The notes below the pieces were generated by a model. It worked only from the letters and a program-made list of their open reading frames with translations. It was not told the origin of the DNA and searched no databases. From the NCBI GenBank assembly GCA_958298945.1, contig OY282610.1, forward strand, positions 68,445,088 to 68,509,087: a DNA stretch of 64,000 nucleotides, given 5' to 3'. Shown piece by piece: positions 22,831 to 34,448 of the stretch. This DNA comes from Atherix ibis. Lineage: Eukaryota; Arthropoda; Insecta; Diptera; Athericidae. Numbering within the stretch: the first letter of the stretch is position 1; every line of letters starts with the position of its first letter. A program made the position numbers and the translations under genes.

Positions 22831-22929
22831 ATGGTTAATTCTAGTGAAAGAAAAATTATTAGGAAAATAATTGAAAAAAACGGTGCCGGTCAAAGGGAAA
22901 TATTATTTTGTGAGAATTTTTATAATTAA
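22831..22929 (+). other. Possible transposase N-terminal remnant
   Basis: A 32-codon frame from ATG 22831 reads VNSSERKIIRKIIEKNGAGQ then REI, similar in style to the first helix-turn-helix of Tc1-type transposases. It lies between two copies of the GTGTAGACTT motif. It is too short for a firm call. Confidence 0.2.
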
Positions 22930-23623
22930 AAACTAAATTTACAATATAATTTTTAGGAAAGAATAATAAAAATTTAGTTTTAGTGTAGACTTTTTGGATT
23001 TCGTGTAGATCCAAAATTTTGTGAAGGCCCTATTTTGTGATTATTACTTCTTATAATTTGTTAAAATTATTTTATTGCAGCAAATTTTTGGAAGGAATAA
23101 TAAAAATTTAGATTTTGTGGAGACTTTTTGGATTTTGTGACGATCGAAAATTTTATGAAGATCCTATTGTTTTATTATTACTTCTAATAAATTGATAAAA
23201 ATATTTTATTGCAGCAATTTTTAGGGTAGAATTATAAACATGTAGTTTTTGTGGAGACTTTTTTGGATTTTGTGCAAATCCGAAACTTTGCGACGACCCT
23301 ATTATATGACTATTACTTCTTATAACTTATTCAAATAATCTTATTTCAGCAATTTTTAGAAATAAATAATAAAAATTTAGTTGTTGTGTAGACTTTTTGG
23401 ATTTTGTGAAGATAGAAAATTTTATGAGGATCTTATTTTGTGATTATTACTTTTTATAAATAGTTAAAGTTATTTTATTTCAACAATTTTTTGGAAAAAA
23501 TAATAAAAATTTAGTCTTTGTGGAGACTTACTGTAATTCTTTTCGATTCTGTGGAAAACCAGTAATTTATTAAGTCTGAAGTATTAAAAAACTTCACTTT
23601 ATCAATTTTAGTATTTCATGTAG

Positions 23624-23699
23624 ACTTCCATGCAAATAGTTTGGCAAATTTTTAATATAATCAATAATTACAAATTTGCCAAACTATTTGCATGGAAGT
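23624..23699. repeat. Perfect 28-bp inverted repeat
   Basis: Arms 23624-23651 and 23672-23699 are exact reverse complements (ACTTCCATGCAAATAGTTTG start), separated by 20 bases. The left arm begins inside a copy of the GTAGACTT motif, so the palindrome could have formed from repeat ends of this region. Confidence 0.9.
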
Positions 23700-23979
23700 A
23701 GGCAAGTTCAATTGCAGATTTATTTGTTAATCTTATTTTGTACAGATTTAAATATTTTGTTTATTAAAAAACTGATTTTATGACTATAACATATACTTTT
23801 TTTTTTAAATTTGTGACAAAAAATGAGTTTTAGTTTTGGTAAAATATTGAAAAATTCCTTTTGTGGAGACTTTTTGAATCACTTAAGATCATCTAAATTT
23901 GAAATAGTTTTGAAATCTACGCAGAATTTTATCTTTGATATTTTTTTTGTGGAAACTTAATAGAAATTGTTTGCTTTTT

Positions 23980-25475
23980 TCCTTCATATTCAATTCTATT
24001 ACTGATCTCCAAACAATTAAGAAGAGTGATGTAGAATTTTCTATTAACAAAAATCTGTTTAAAATGGTTTTAATTTTATTATTAGAATAATTTGGCAAAT
24101 ATTTTGTAATTAATAATTTTTCATTTATTCCCTTTTAAAAATTTCCCGTCATACTAATAAATCTCAAATTAAATCGAGTTTATTTATTGTATAAATCAAA
24201 CTAAATAACCGCTCCTAACTTATAAAACAAATAACAAAAACCAAATAAATTCCAATATCTTTAAATGTTACAAATGAGAAATTTGTATAAAATCCGTATT
24301 ACCAATGCTGAAATACCAACCAACCACCTATCGGATAATCGAATGGATTAATTGATACACGATCGATTCGATTTTGTTATGTTTAGTTTTCTACAAACTA
24401 TAAGCCATACAAATTAAAAAAATTTTCGCCAGTTGCAAATATTCAAATTCATACATAAACTCATAATCAAAAATTAAGTATTTATATTTATATTCACATT
24501 CAAATTCGAAATTCGAAATTCGAAATTTAAATTCCATTCGAAATTCCGTTTCATAATTGGATAAATTTGAATTCAAATAAATGTCCTCGTGTAATATGTT
24601 CAAAATACACCCATACAAAAGCAACTTATGTTTATGATGTATATTTAAGCTAATCAATTTGCATTACGTATAAAAATTGGAAAATATCGATTAGATGATA
24701 TCGAAAATAAATTTGCAAATTCATTAAAACTGAAAACATGGGAAAATTTATAACCAAATAAAAAAAAACCTCAAACAGAAAACAGAAAACATGAGAAAAT
24801 TTTCCCCAATAAATAAAAAAGGTTCACAAAAACAAATAAAATATAAATTTAAAAAAAAACCAAATTTAAAATGATATATTATTAAAAAGAAAATGAGACA
24901 ACAAAAAAATAATGCATAAGCAAAAGAAAGAAATAGAATTAGTCAATGCAAAAGGAAAACGAAACGAGCAAAATAGAAAATCTACCACGAAATACTCTCG
25001 TAAATATTGCCATATTGACTCTTAACATAACTGACAGTTTTTGTTTTGTTTTATTATTTATTTCTATTTTTTCTCCACACAATTTTTGTTTTTGTTTTTC
25101 CATTTGCTTCTTTTGTTTTTATTGCACGTCATTTCACTTTCACCAATATTCAAAATGTTTTCCGGATATTATTTCAATTAGTCAACTCTCTCGGCGGCTA
25201 TGGTGTGTTTTCAAGTTGTTATCGTTACTGTGTGGTGGCTACTCTCGTACACATACGACTATATGGCGGCAGTGCAATCGCTAAATGGTAAGGGCATAGT
25301 TGATCAAATTTTATTGTGTGTAGTAAAAAAACGTAAAACAAGAAATTGATGAATTAAATTTTTTTTTAAAACCAATATATTAAAGAAGGGAAAAGAAATT
25401 ATCATAATTTTCAATGTGAAAATAATTTAAAAAAAAAAACTATCACAAAAGAGAGTAACTTTTTTATATTATCCG
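23980..25475. other. AT-rich DNA with TTCGAAA simple repeat
   Basis: Near 24500-24550 a run of ATTCGAAATTCGAAA units is visible. Near 25140-25270 sequence complexity rises (two overlapping frames of ~80-110 codons) but they are Phe/Cys/Ser-rich without a domain. No gene is called. Confidence 0.45.
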
Positions 25476-25479
25476 TGGA

Positions 25480-25990
25480 GCACGATTTGTCAAACTGTGC
25501 AAAACGTGTCTGCGTAACAACTTTGATGTAGCGTTGGACGTTTTTAAGCGTAAGGCATAACAATGGATTTCTACTAGCAAACGTGCATTAAAGAAGGCAA
25601 CAACTATCTTGAAAAAGGAAAACCAATAACAGGATAATATTAGATCAGTTGAATAATTGGCATTTGGCGTAGCAAAAAAGGTCTGTTTCATTATTCATCG
25701 ACGATTGCAACACTAAAATTAGTGCAATTACGTTATAAATTGCTACTCCATCCACCGTATTCTTAAGATTTGGCTCTCTGCGACCAATTTTTTTCCCATC
25801 CAAACCTAAACCGAGACCTATTTTATAACTGAAACTGAGGAAAGAAATGATTTGGTGAAAAGAAAATTGCGTCCAATTCTGAAGTTACAATTAAAACTGA
25901 GGCCAAAATTTGCAGAGTTTAACAAATCGTTCAGCATGGATTGTATAAAAAAAGAGACTATATTCAATAATACATCAATTTTTATTGAAT
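25480..25990 (+). pseudogene. Decayed Tc1/mariner-superfamily transposase
   Basis: Motifs in order but in different frames: VEHDLSNCAKRV (25469-25504), ALKKATTILKKEN (~25588-25626), and LLLHPPYS followed by DLALCDQFF (25741-25790), the block with the third catalytic Asp in the PPYSPDLAPSDYF pattern. A KRDYIQ end lies near 25955. It is heavily decayed; the N- and C-terminal parts might come from two elements. Confidence 0.45.
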
Positions 25991-25999
25991 AAATTATTT

Positions 26000-26540
26000 C
26001 TTCATTTTATTTATCACTGACTTATCATACTGCACCGTTACTAAAAATTTCACTCCCTTTTATTCTATTATCCTAATCCACTCGTAACTGAAAAAACTCA
26101 TCAGAAACTTAAGAGACAGTGGCCTCGAGATTTATTATAATCTCACACCTATCGTTGTTGTTACAAACACCGATGGGTGTTCACTACCACTTCATCATCA
26201 TTTTTCAATATTATGATACAAAAAAAACTTTCGATAAAAATCTGTTTATTATGATTTATTTTTAGTTGTAAATAAGTAATAAAACTGATATCTACTTATT
26301 TGTGTGATGGTTTTTATTGTAATATGAAATCCTTTTCTATTATTCGATTCAAAATTTTAGAGCTTGCATCTTTTTAATGAAATATATTAAATTACAAATC
26401 ATAATAGATAAAAAAAATAATTTTTTAAGAACCACCAGACTGTGTTTTATTGAAAATTTCTATAATTAATAACGCTAAACAACAAAAACTATATAATAAT
26501 AGTCTGTAGAAATTTATTTCATCAAAATAATAAGGAGTTT
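26000..26540. other. AT-rich DNA, no supported feature
   Basis: No motif recognised on either strand. Confidence 0.45.
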
Positions 26541-26544
26541 TTCA

Positions 26545-27440
26545 ATAGGGATGATCTGTTTTCAAATAAATCGAGTGGCCATATTTGAAATGTCAACATG
26601 TTCTGTCACTGTCAGTTGGATTTAATAATGTTTGCAATTTATTAATAAAAAGATACGCATCTCATTAATGCTAGGAAATTATGAATTTTTTTTTATTAAA
26701 ATAATCGTTCTTTTATTGCAACTTATCGAGCAATTCTTCTAATTTACGACCTTTTGATATTAGGCACATTTTTATCTCCCTGGATCGCTGAATAAACAAA
26801 ATTGAAGTCAACCTGCAAATTATTCACAACGCACCTTTGCATTCTGATAAATTAACCTTTTGGTGTAGTCCTTATACAAACACCATCGTTTGATGGCATC
26901 ATCGGTCCTTATTTCTATTGTAAAGCTCATTAACCCCAATATTTTTTCTGCTAAGACCTCTTTTTAACAACAGCCAGAGACTATTGTGTAGCACCAACGT
27001 AAAATTTGGTCGCATTTTAAGGTATTTCATGATTAAAATCATAGTACAGAATTCTAAGGTTAACTCAAACAAAATTTGTTCACTGAAACTTTTCTGCAAA
27101 TCTGCTCCTCGAAGAGATACCCTTAAATTAGCCACACAGCAAACGCAAACGAACCAGGAAAAAATATAACAAAAATTTACAATTTATAATCATAATTTTA
27201 GCCATCAATAATTTCAAATGATTGCCAGACGATAATGTATATTATAATCGATATCTGGCAATACTGCCCGTAGATTCGTCTTCATAGCATCTGAACAGCG
27301 TTCCGAAGTATTATGTCAAATAAGATCAATGATAATGAACTTTGTGTAGTCTAAATTGGATGATATCGATTTAACGAATATGTGGTTTTAACAAAATGCT
27401 GCTATGTGCCGCATAGCCCATGCCACAAACGATTCACACA
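26545..27440 (+). pseudogene. DD41D-like transposase relic with long deletion or insert
   Basis: The 5' end AATAGGGATGATCTG (~26548) resembles the relic start near 5928. Worn parts of the core (FDGIIGPYFYCKAH, 26889-26930) are followed by ~370 bp of unrelated-looking DNA, then resume near 27306 with WMISI... and NMWF*QNAAMCRIAHATN (27380-27430), the second-Asp block with the Asp changed to Asn. It is non-functional. Confidence 0.5.
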
Positions 27441-27990
27441 AAAATTAAAGCCATTGGACTATTACAAATGTCGTGAATTTGCTTGTTTTGCTCTGGAACA
27501 ACTTGAAAATAATGTTGATCGTTCCGAGTAAACCATCTTTGCAGATAAGGTGCATTTGGATCTCTCTGAATCGGTTAATATACTCACGAGGAACCTTTAC
27601 ATTCCAAAAAAATGACTGTTTGGTGTGATTTATCGGTCCTTATTTTTGTTTCAAAATGACAATGCACAGATCGATGACAACGAACTTTTTATGGCCTGAA
27701 TTGGAAGACGGCGCTACGTGCCATACAGCCCATCGATAATTTCACGAAATGCAGATGTGCAATGGCCTTTAAAAAGTTATGATTCAATACCTTTGGACTT
27801 CTTCTTGTAAGGTTATTTGCAGTCATTAGTTTATTGATGCATTAAAATTTAATATTTTAATTTTAAGGCCGGATTAATTGCACAAGGTGGTCGAGACTGG
27901 AGACTATCGTCTTCGGTTTTATAAACGGAGTAGAGGCGTCCCTTTGAATGCTGTTATTTTCAGAATATAATTGTATCGATTATACTTCAA
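27440..27990 (+). pseudogene. Second adjacent DD41D-like relic
   Basis: It follows directly in the same orientation: EFACFALEQLENNVD (27477-27520), FADKVHLDLSESVN (first-Asp region, ~27540), MTVWCDLSVL (~27613), FLWPELEDGATCHTAHR across a small deletion (~27690-27735), FGLLL near 27800, and a C-terminal FYKRSRGVPLNAVIF near 27920-27960. Together with the previous relic this looks like two partial copies placed head to tail. Confidence 0.55.
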
Positions 27991-27994
27991 AATA

Positions 27995-28345
27995 AAATAA
28001 TCAATTTTGCTCTGCCATATTTTGTTGTTGTTTTATAATAATTTAAGAATGTGCGCCAAACAAATATGAATAAATATTAATTTGCCCCTATCTGAAAATG
28101 GCGCCTTTGAGCAGTATGCATGTACGACCAGCTTTAAGGTTGTTTTCCGTTATTTTTTTTTTTGACTTTAACTTGCCGCTTTTATTTTCTGAGGGTGCGC
28201 CATCCGTTGGTAGTTTTTTTTTAACTTTTAAAATATCTGTCAAAACACAAATGTCAAAATATTGTTACTGTTTTTTTTTCAAGTACAATTTTAGTTATGA
28301 AGTCATTATAGCAGAACAATGCATTTGAATTATCCCAAACTTACT
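27995..28345. other. Sequence between relics, probably 5' part of the next one
   Basis: A ~76-codon frame at 28098-28328 has no recognised domain. It holds GGCGCC and GTGCGCCATC elements. It could be the worn 5' region of the relic that starts at ~28350. Confidence 0.3.
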
Positions 28346-28349
28346 ACAA

Positions 28350-28800
28350 AAACGGTTCTTCCGTAAAAATTACATTTCGCCAAATTTATATTTAGGTACG
28401 AAGGTCATTTTAACGACAACGCCTATGTTAAAAAACAAAATTGTTGAATCTGGCACGAAAAATTGACGCATTCTTAAAAGAGTTACTGTTTGGTGTGGTT
28501 TATCATTGGGCCGTTCTCCTTCGAAAATAATCCTGAAGAGGTCGTGCGAGTGAATTTTGAACGACATCGTGACATGTTGATGAAATTGATTCAACTCAAT
28601 GTGAATAAACTTTGGTTTAAATAAGACGGCACTACAAGCTACACAACACGTTAAAACATCGGTTTGTGCGGCACTAAATTCGGTTATCAGGAAATGGCTG
28701 ATGTGAATTGGCCGCCAAGATCTTGCGATTTGACACCGTTCAAACCACATTCGACATGAAATTGAGACCGTTGATTAACATTTATTAGGCAATGTCATCG
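28350..28800 (+). pseudogene. DD41D-like transposase relic
   Basis: Across frameshifts: HFNDNAYVKKQNC (~28403-28445), RVTVWCGLSLGPFSFENN (~28480-28530), VRVNFERHRDMLMKLIQLNV (~28548-28605), DGTTSYTTR (second Asp kept, ~28626), and DVNWPPRSCDLTPF (~28700-28742), where the third Asp is lost. It closely matches the isolated fragment at 5050-5160. Confidence 0.65.
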
Positions 28801-28850
28801 GAAATTGTGACGTTCGGATGCAGGCCTGCAAACTGGGTCATACTGGTCAT

Positions 28851-28935
28851 TAACTGTAATAGATGCTTCTTTCATTTTCAATAAAATATATGATTTATAT
28901 ATTATTGAAAATGAAAGAAGCATCTATTACAGTTA
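28851..28935. repeat. Perfect 33-bp inverted repeat
   Basis: Arms 28851-28883 and 28903-28935 are exact reverse complements (TAACTGTAATAGATGC start), with a 19-base loop. The left arm lies where the 3' end of the transposase relic should be, so the right arm is an inverted copy of that end. The mariner relic begins 6 bp further on. Confidence 0.9.
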
Positions 28936-28940
28936 ACATA

Positions 28941-30202
28941 TATGGTATAGTAAATAGTAATCCATTCTTTTGCCAATAGATGGCTTTAGGAGTCTGTATC
29001 TCCCGTTTTAAGAGAGAAAGATAAAATTTCGTACTAAAAAAGCTTCTCATACAGTTTTGTGATTACTTGACTCAGTATTTTTTTAGCACGCGTCCAAGAT
29101 GGACTCCAACAAAGAGAAAATACGCCACATTTTACAGTTTTTCTTCGATAAAGGCTAAAACGCAAGCCAGGCAGCTGAAAATGTGAATAGTGTTTATGGT
29201 CCTAATACTGTAACAGCCAATCATGCGCAATTTTAGTTTCGTCGATTCCGTTCCGGTAATTTTGATGTCAAAGATGCACCACGCTCTGGAAGGCCAATTG
29301 TCGAAAATGTCGATAAAATAAATCGAAATCGTCGAGTCCGACTGTCACGTAAGCACTGTTTCGATTGACCAGGAGCTAAACATTGCACAAAAAACCGTTT
29401 GGAACCACTTAAATAAGGCTGGAAACAAAAAGAAGCTCGATGTATGGGTGCCACACGAATTATCGCAAAAAAACCTCATGGACCGAATTTCCATCTGCAA
29501 ATCGCTGCTGAATCGCAACAATATCGATCCATTTCTGAAGCGGATGGTTACTGGTGATGAAAAGTGGGTCACTTACGACAACGTCAAGTGACAACGGTCG
29601 TGTTCAAATCGCGCTCACCCGGTGCAAACGGTGGTCAAGCCAGGATTGACAGCCAGGAACGTTTTGCTGTGTGTTTGGTGGGACTGGCAGGGAATCATCT
29701 ATTATGAGCTGCTCCCCTACTGCCGAACTCTTAATTCGGACCTATAATGTCAACAATTGAACCGTCTGAAAGAAGCAATCGCCCAGAAGCGGCCAGCTTT
29801 GGCCAATAGGAGAGGAATTGTGTTCCGTCAGAACAAAGCCAGGCCGCATACATCGATAGTGACACGCCAGAAGTTCCGGGACCTTGTTTGGGATGTTCTT
29901 ATGCATCCACCTTATAGTCCGGACCTGGCACCAAGTGATTACCACCTCTTCCTGTCTATGACGAATGATTCTGCAGGTGAAAAATTCACCTCCAGAGAAG
30001 ATTGTGAAAATCGACTGTCCCAGTTTTTTGCCAATAGGGACGAGGGTTTCTATGAGAGAGGCATTATGAAATTACCTCCAAAATGGCAACAAGTTATCGA
30101 ACAAAACGGTGCATATTTGACCTAAATCGTATCATTCTATCTATGCTAAATAAAACCTTCAATTTAATGCAAAAATAATGGATTTCTGTTTACTACACCT
30201 AA
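28941..30202 (+). mobile_element. Dead mariner element (second lineage), full length
   Basis: The 1262-bp element has recognisable ~30-bp terminal inverted repeats: the left end contains GGTATAGTAAATAGTAATCC (from 28944), the right end, reverse-complemented, reads GGTGTAGTAAACAGAAATCC. A TA dinucleotide flanks each end (28939-28940, 30203-30204), the expected mariner target duplication. The size matches mariners (~1.3 kb). Terminal repeats differ at several sites, so it is older than the element at 34420. Confidence 0.85.
29100..30125 (+). pseudogene. Mariner transposase pseudogene
   Basis: It starts at ATG 29100 (MDSNKEKIRHILQFFFDKG, then a stop). HTH region: QAAENVNSVYGPNTVTANHA, stop, FRRFRSGNFDVKDAPRSGRP. 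After a frameshift: WNHLNKAG-like, DVWVPHELSQKNLMDRISIC (29439-29495), VTGDEKW with first Asp (~29548), WWDWQGIIYYELLPY (29680-29720), then an open stretch to 30125 with RLKEAIAQKRPALANRRG, FRQNKARPHTS (second Asp lost: DN became NK), HPPYSPDLAPSDYHLF with third Asp (29905-29952), and a C-terminal FYERGIMKLPPKWQQVIEQN. It resembles the mellifera/cecropia-type mariners. At least three stops and two frameshifts. Confidence 0.85.
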
Positions 30203-30209
30203 TATATTT

Positions 30210-30598
30210 CTGATATTTGCTCACGATATGTGTGTCTTCTTTTAGTTTAAAAAATAGCAGTTGAGCGACACTCTATTTTGGCATAAAAATGTTTATTAAT
30301 TAATAACAATTGTTAAATTTCTTATTAAACTTGCATTAGTATTTTTAGCAAAACTTAAATATGAATATTTTTAAAATCACAAAGAAGTCACTTTTTATAA
30401 CTTAAAATTATACCCCCAAAATTGACGTTCGGGTGGAAAAGGGCATTCACAGCTTCCTTGGGGACTATTTTTTTAATATAAAAATATGAAATCTACCACA
30501 TAATTCTATTATTATTAGACATATTTGATACTGCCATATTTACAAAACTATAATAATTTCGATATACAGAAGTTAAAGTTACCCAATTCCGATTGCAT
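30210..30598. other. AT-rich DNA, no supported feature
   Basis: It separates the mariner relic from the tandem-repeat region. No motif seen. Confidence 0.45.
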
Positions 30599-30599
30599 A

Positions 30600-31690
30600 C
30601 CTCTTTCGTTAAGATCTTTATGCGAATGCAAACTGACACATTTCAAATATTTGCGAACAAGCTCTCTCTCTATTTCTCTCTCTCTCTCTTGACAGATCTT
30701 TGTGGGCATGCAAACTGACAGGTTTATTTTTCGAGAAACCATTTTGAAATATTTTTTTTTTAAATTTTTTTCAGCGAAATTTTTTTTTATTTCAGATTTT
30801 TGTGCGGATACAAACTGAGAGAATTCTCATTTACTCTCTTTCTCTCTCTCTCTCTCTCTCTATCGAGAGAGGGAGATTTTTATATGCATGCAAAATGACA
30901 GGTTTCAGATCCTTATGCGCGTGGAAACTGACAGGATTATCCTTCACTCCCTCTCTCTCTCTCTCGTGACAGATCTTTGTGGCATCCAAACTGACAGGTT
31001 TTTTTTGAGAATCCATTTAGAAATCTTTTTTTTTTAAATTCATTTCGCCAAAAAAATTTATTTTCTATTCAGATACTAGTGCGCATGGAAACTGACCGGT
31101 GGCGTACGCAAACTGACAGATACCAGATCTTCATGCGCATCCAAACTGGTAGGTTTATGTTTTCGAGAATCCATTTTGAAATCATTTTTTTTTTTAATTA
31201 TTTTGGCAAAAATTTTAATTTTTTATTCAGATCCTTGTGCGCATGTAAACTGACAGGTGGCGTACGCAAACTGACAGATAACAGATCTTTGTGCGCATGC
31301 AAACTGATAGGTTTATTGTTTCGAATAATGTTTCGGCAAAAATTTTAATTTTTTTTCAGATGTTTGTGCGCGTGGAAATTGACAGGATTATCCTTCACTC
31401 TGTCTCTCTCTCTCTCAGCAGATCTTTATATGCATGCAAACTGAAACGGGCAGGTTTATTTTGTCAAGAATCCATTTTGAAATAACTTTTTTTTTAAATT
31501 CCGGAATGAATTTAAGCAAAAATTTTAATTTTTTTTCTAGAACAAAAATTTTAATTTTTTTAGGCATGCAAACTGACAGGTGGCGTTTGCAAACCAAGAT
31601 CGTTGTGACAGGTCCAAGATCGTTGTGCATATGCAAACGGACAAAATTCTCATTCTCTCTCTGTCTCTCTCTCTCTATCTCTCTTGTTCA
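30600..31690. repeat. Irregular tandem array with conserved ~30-bp core and CT tracts
   Basis: A core CAGATCTTTGTGCGCATGCA followed by AACTGACAGG recurs about twelve times (near 30609, 30693, 30796, 30870, 30907, 30970, 31070, 31128, 31229, 31280, 31358, 31420, 31620). Between cores lie TTTATTTTTCGAGAATCCAT plus A/T tracts or (CT)n runs. A larger unit of ~157 bp, holding two cores joined by GGTGGCGTACGCAAACTGAC, repeats at ~31071 and ~31228. Short frames in this stretch are by-products. Confidence 0.85.
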
Positions 31691-31699
31691 ACTTTAAAA

Positions 31700-34415
31700 T
31701 AGACTATCTTGTTTTTCTGTATCCACAATCGCTCCTACTCCATTTATTCTTAGTCATAATTGCTCCTATAATCTGAACGTGTTTTTCTTTATCACCTTTT
31801 CCTATCCTAATCCATATACACACATATGCATGACTTTTTTATGCATTTTCTTTTATTTTTCATATAAAATATGCAATATTAATTATTGAAATTTTTATAT
31901 AATAATACAAATATTCATCCGTCTTTGTTTCTCTTCATCCATGATGGTTTTTGTTTTCACATATTTTGTGTGATTTATTGAAATTCAAGTAAAAGTATAT
32001 GTGTTCAAAAGTCATCCTTAATTAATGATGTTGTCCATTTAAAAAATGAATGAGAAAATTTATTTACAAAAGAAAGAAAAAAAACTAATCTTACAAAAAA
32101 AAATAATTGATATTATTCGGAATGCGGTGCGGTGCGTTGTTGATTTTTATTTCAAATATTATTTGATATTTGTGCAAATATATAATATGAGGTATGGAGT
32201 GTGTTTATCGATATTATTAATTGTATAAAAAAAAATAATAATATCAAAAAACTATTAAACTTTTAAAAACCCCGTTAACGTTGAAGTTTTGTTTTTGATT
32301 TTATTTTGTTTAATTTTAGGTTTTTTGTCAAAATGGTTTCCATTTTTGTAACAATAAATTCGATTTTTTCTAATATTTAAAATAATTATTAAAATATTTC
32401 TTTAAACTTTCAAAATATATAATTTGTTTTTCAAATTTAAAAGATAAATTAAATTTATTCATATTGACATTTTAACACACATGCAAATACACACGAATAG
32501 AGACGCAATAAAATGTCAAATTTCTTTCATTAGCTATTATTTAATCTTAAACCAAAAAAAAAAATAAAAAAAAACAATATTGGGGCTATGAAAATTTTTT
32601 ATAGGAGCAACTAGACAAAATGTGGATGACTACCTGTTTTTTCCTCTTTTCTTGATGGTTCCAAATTAATTTAAATGTAAAATAATTAAATATAAAATAT
32701 ATTTTCAATAGTTACTTAATACGTTCTACAAAAAAATATGAGTGCTTACATATGCCCTTCTCCGGTTCGTAAAACTGGTTTTGTAAATTACTCAAAAGTA
32801 AAAGTTGATGAATAAAAATGTCCACGTAACTTTTACTCCGTAACAAATTGACTTTTTGTTTTTTTTTTTTTTTTTTTTTAAACCAACTTTTAATATTGAT
32901 AATAATTGATATGACATTTTATTTTGCATATATAACCAATCACTTATCAACGTTTTATTGTAAAGAATTTTTTGAACTTACAACTTAGAATTTTAAATTT
33001 CGATAAGCTACAAATACAGAAAATAAGTTTTATTAAATTATTTGAAAAGAAAATTTTTAATGAAGAACATTTTCTTCTAATAGGAAAAATTCAATAAATT
33101 TTTTAGTTTCTTATAATCGAAACTCAAATAGTACTGTACAATTTTCTTGAACTCGATACTCTTATAATCCGTCAACTACTGTCAAAAAAAATAAAAAATT
33201 AGACATTGAAAATTTTAAACATTTTTTCCTATGTAACATTTAGTATTTTCTGTATACTTTCACTATGAAGGCTAATTAAATAAAAAATTAAAAAAAACAT
33301 ATTAACGCTAAATCATCGAAATAAAATTGAAATTTAGCATTGAAATAACTAAAAAGGTCACACAGATGGCACTAGTTAACTATTAAAATTTTGTAAGTCA
33401 TTGTAATAGGTCAGATATTTCTAAAGGTTGTTGAGCGATTTTTTCCGAAGAGAATTCACTTAACAAATATAAGAATCCGCACTCTGTGTGTGCGTAAAAA
33501 TTACTAATAAAAGGTTTTTTTTCTCCAATGACTACGATAAATACACTTTATGCTACCTGAACGGTAAGCTATTCCGTTCATATACATACATTAGTGCGTG
33601 AAAGTTTTAGAAAAAAAAAATACTCTCCGATGAGGCAAATTGCTCGCCGCGTACCGCTTCTGTTGCAATCGAACGGCGAAAATAGTGAAATCTCCAGTTA
33701 CGATTGGTATTGATAAAAATGTCAGACGTCAATGTTCGATGTCTTAACAAATCGTTCGACTAATAGAAAAAAATGACGAACGTTATTGATTTTATGAGTA
33801 AATAAATATCCATTGGATTTTCTTTTCTTTTTTTTTTAATCACTTTTTATGGAGTGTGCTAAAAAAAAATAGAATTTTCGATGAGGCAAAATTAACTATT
33901 GTATCTGAGATTCTAGTAATTTTTTTTAATTTCATCGACTATTCAATTTGTTTTTTATTTACACGTTCATAAAGGGTGTTCATTGAAATTTACATTTATT
34001 CGTTCATTCAGATGGGCTTTGTCGATTTGCAAATTTATTTTGCTTTCCCCTCACTTCTTCTTGATTATTACAATATAAAAACATAAGTTAATGTAAATAT
34101 TTAACTGAGAAAATGATCATTAACATATAAAATCTGAAATAGACTTTATTGAATAAAAACCCGATTGGCAACAATTTTGACTTATAATAAAATTTGAAAT
34201 GATTTTCATGCATTTGGTATGCATTCATGATAGGCAAACTAAAGAAACCAGATTGGCATGGTAACTCGTAAGCTGGCAATTATTGTATTATTACGTCAGC
34301 GACTTCCTTTTGCGAAAATATCTCATCGGAGATCATATATAAATTTGTCATACGACCTTTAAGATAAATTCCATTTTGATGATTGTTATTTAGAAAAATT
34401 TTACTCAAAATTATT
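31700..34415. other. AT-rich DNA, no supported gene
   Basis: It includes a ~22-base poly-T run near 32857-32880. A higher-complexity patch at 33630-33760 (CTCGCCGCGTACCGC) has no recognised motif. No gene is called. Confidence 0.5.
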
Positions 34416-34419
34416 ATTA

Positions 34420-34447
34420 CGTAGGCTACTATATATATTTCTGGTCT
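34420..34447 (+). repeat. Left terminal inverted repeat of the intact mariner
   Basis: 28 bp, matching the right end at 35686-35713 in inverted orientation with two mismatches. It is the expected transposase binding site. Confidence 0.9.
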
Positions 34448-34448
34448 A

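Larger units (their letters stand above)
22690..23970. repeat. Repeat region with recurring GTGTAGACTTTTTGG motif
   Basis: A GTGKAGACTT motif recurs at about 22711, 22984, 23117, 23251, 23386, 23520, 23617 and 23867. Between 22950 and 23550 it belongs to a regular tandem array with a ~134-bp unit (about 4.3 copies), each with GGATTTTGTG, TGATTATTACTTCTTATAA and TTATTTTATTGCAGCAA. Copies outside are isolated and diverged. The motif may be a transposon subterminal sequence that became amplified. Confidence 0.75.

Noticed and set aside
22690..23550. CRISPR-like periodic repeats
   Set aside because: Units are ~134 bp and similar throughout, with no unique spacers, and the sequence is eukaryotic in character.
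30548..31697. Several overlapping frames of 60-89 codons on both strands
   Set aside because: They are translations of the tandem core and CT tracts and shift frame between units.
33630..33700. Ribozyme-like GATGAG core in a more complex patch
   Set aside because: The conserved CTGATGA and GAAAC parts of a hammerhead are not both present and I could not draw the three stems.
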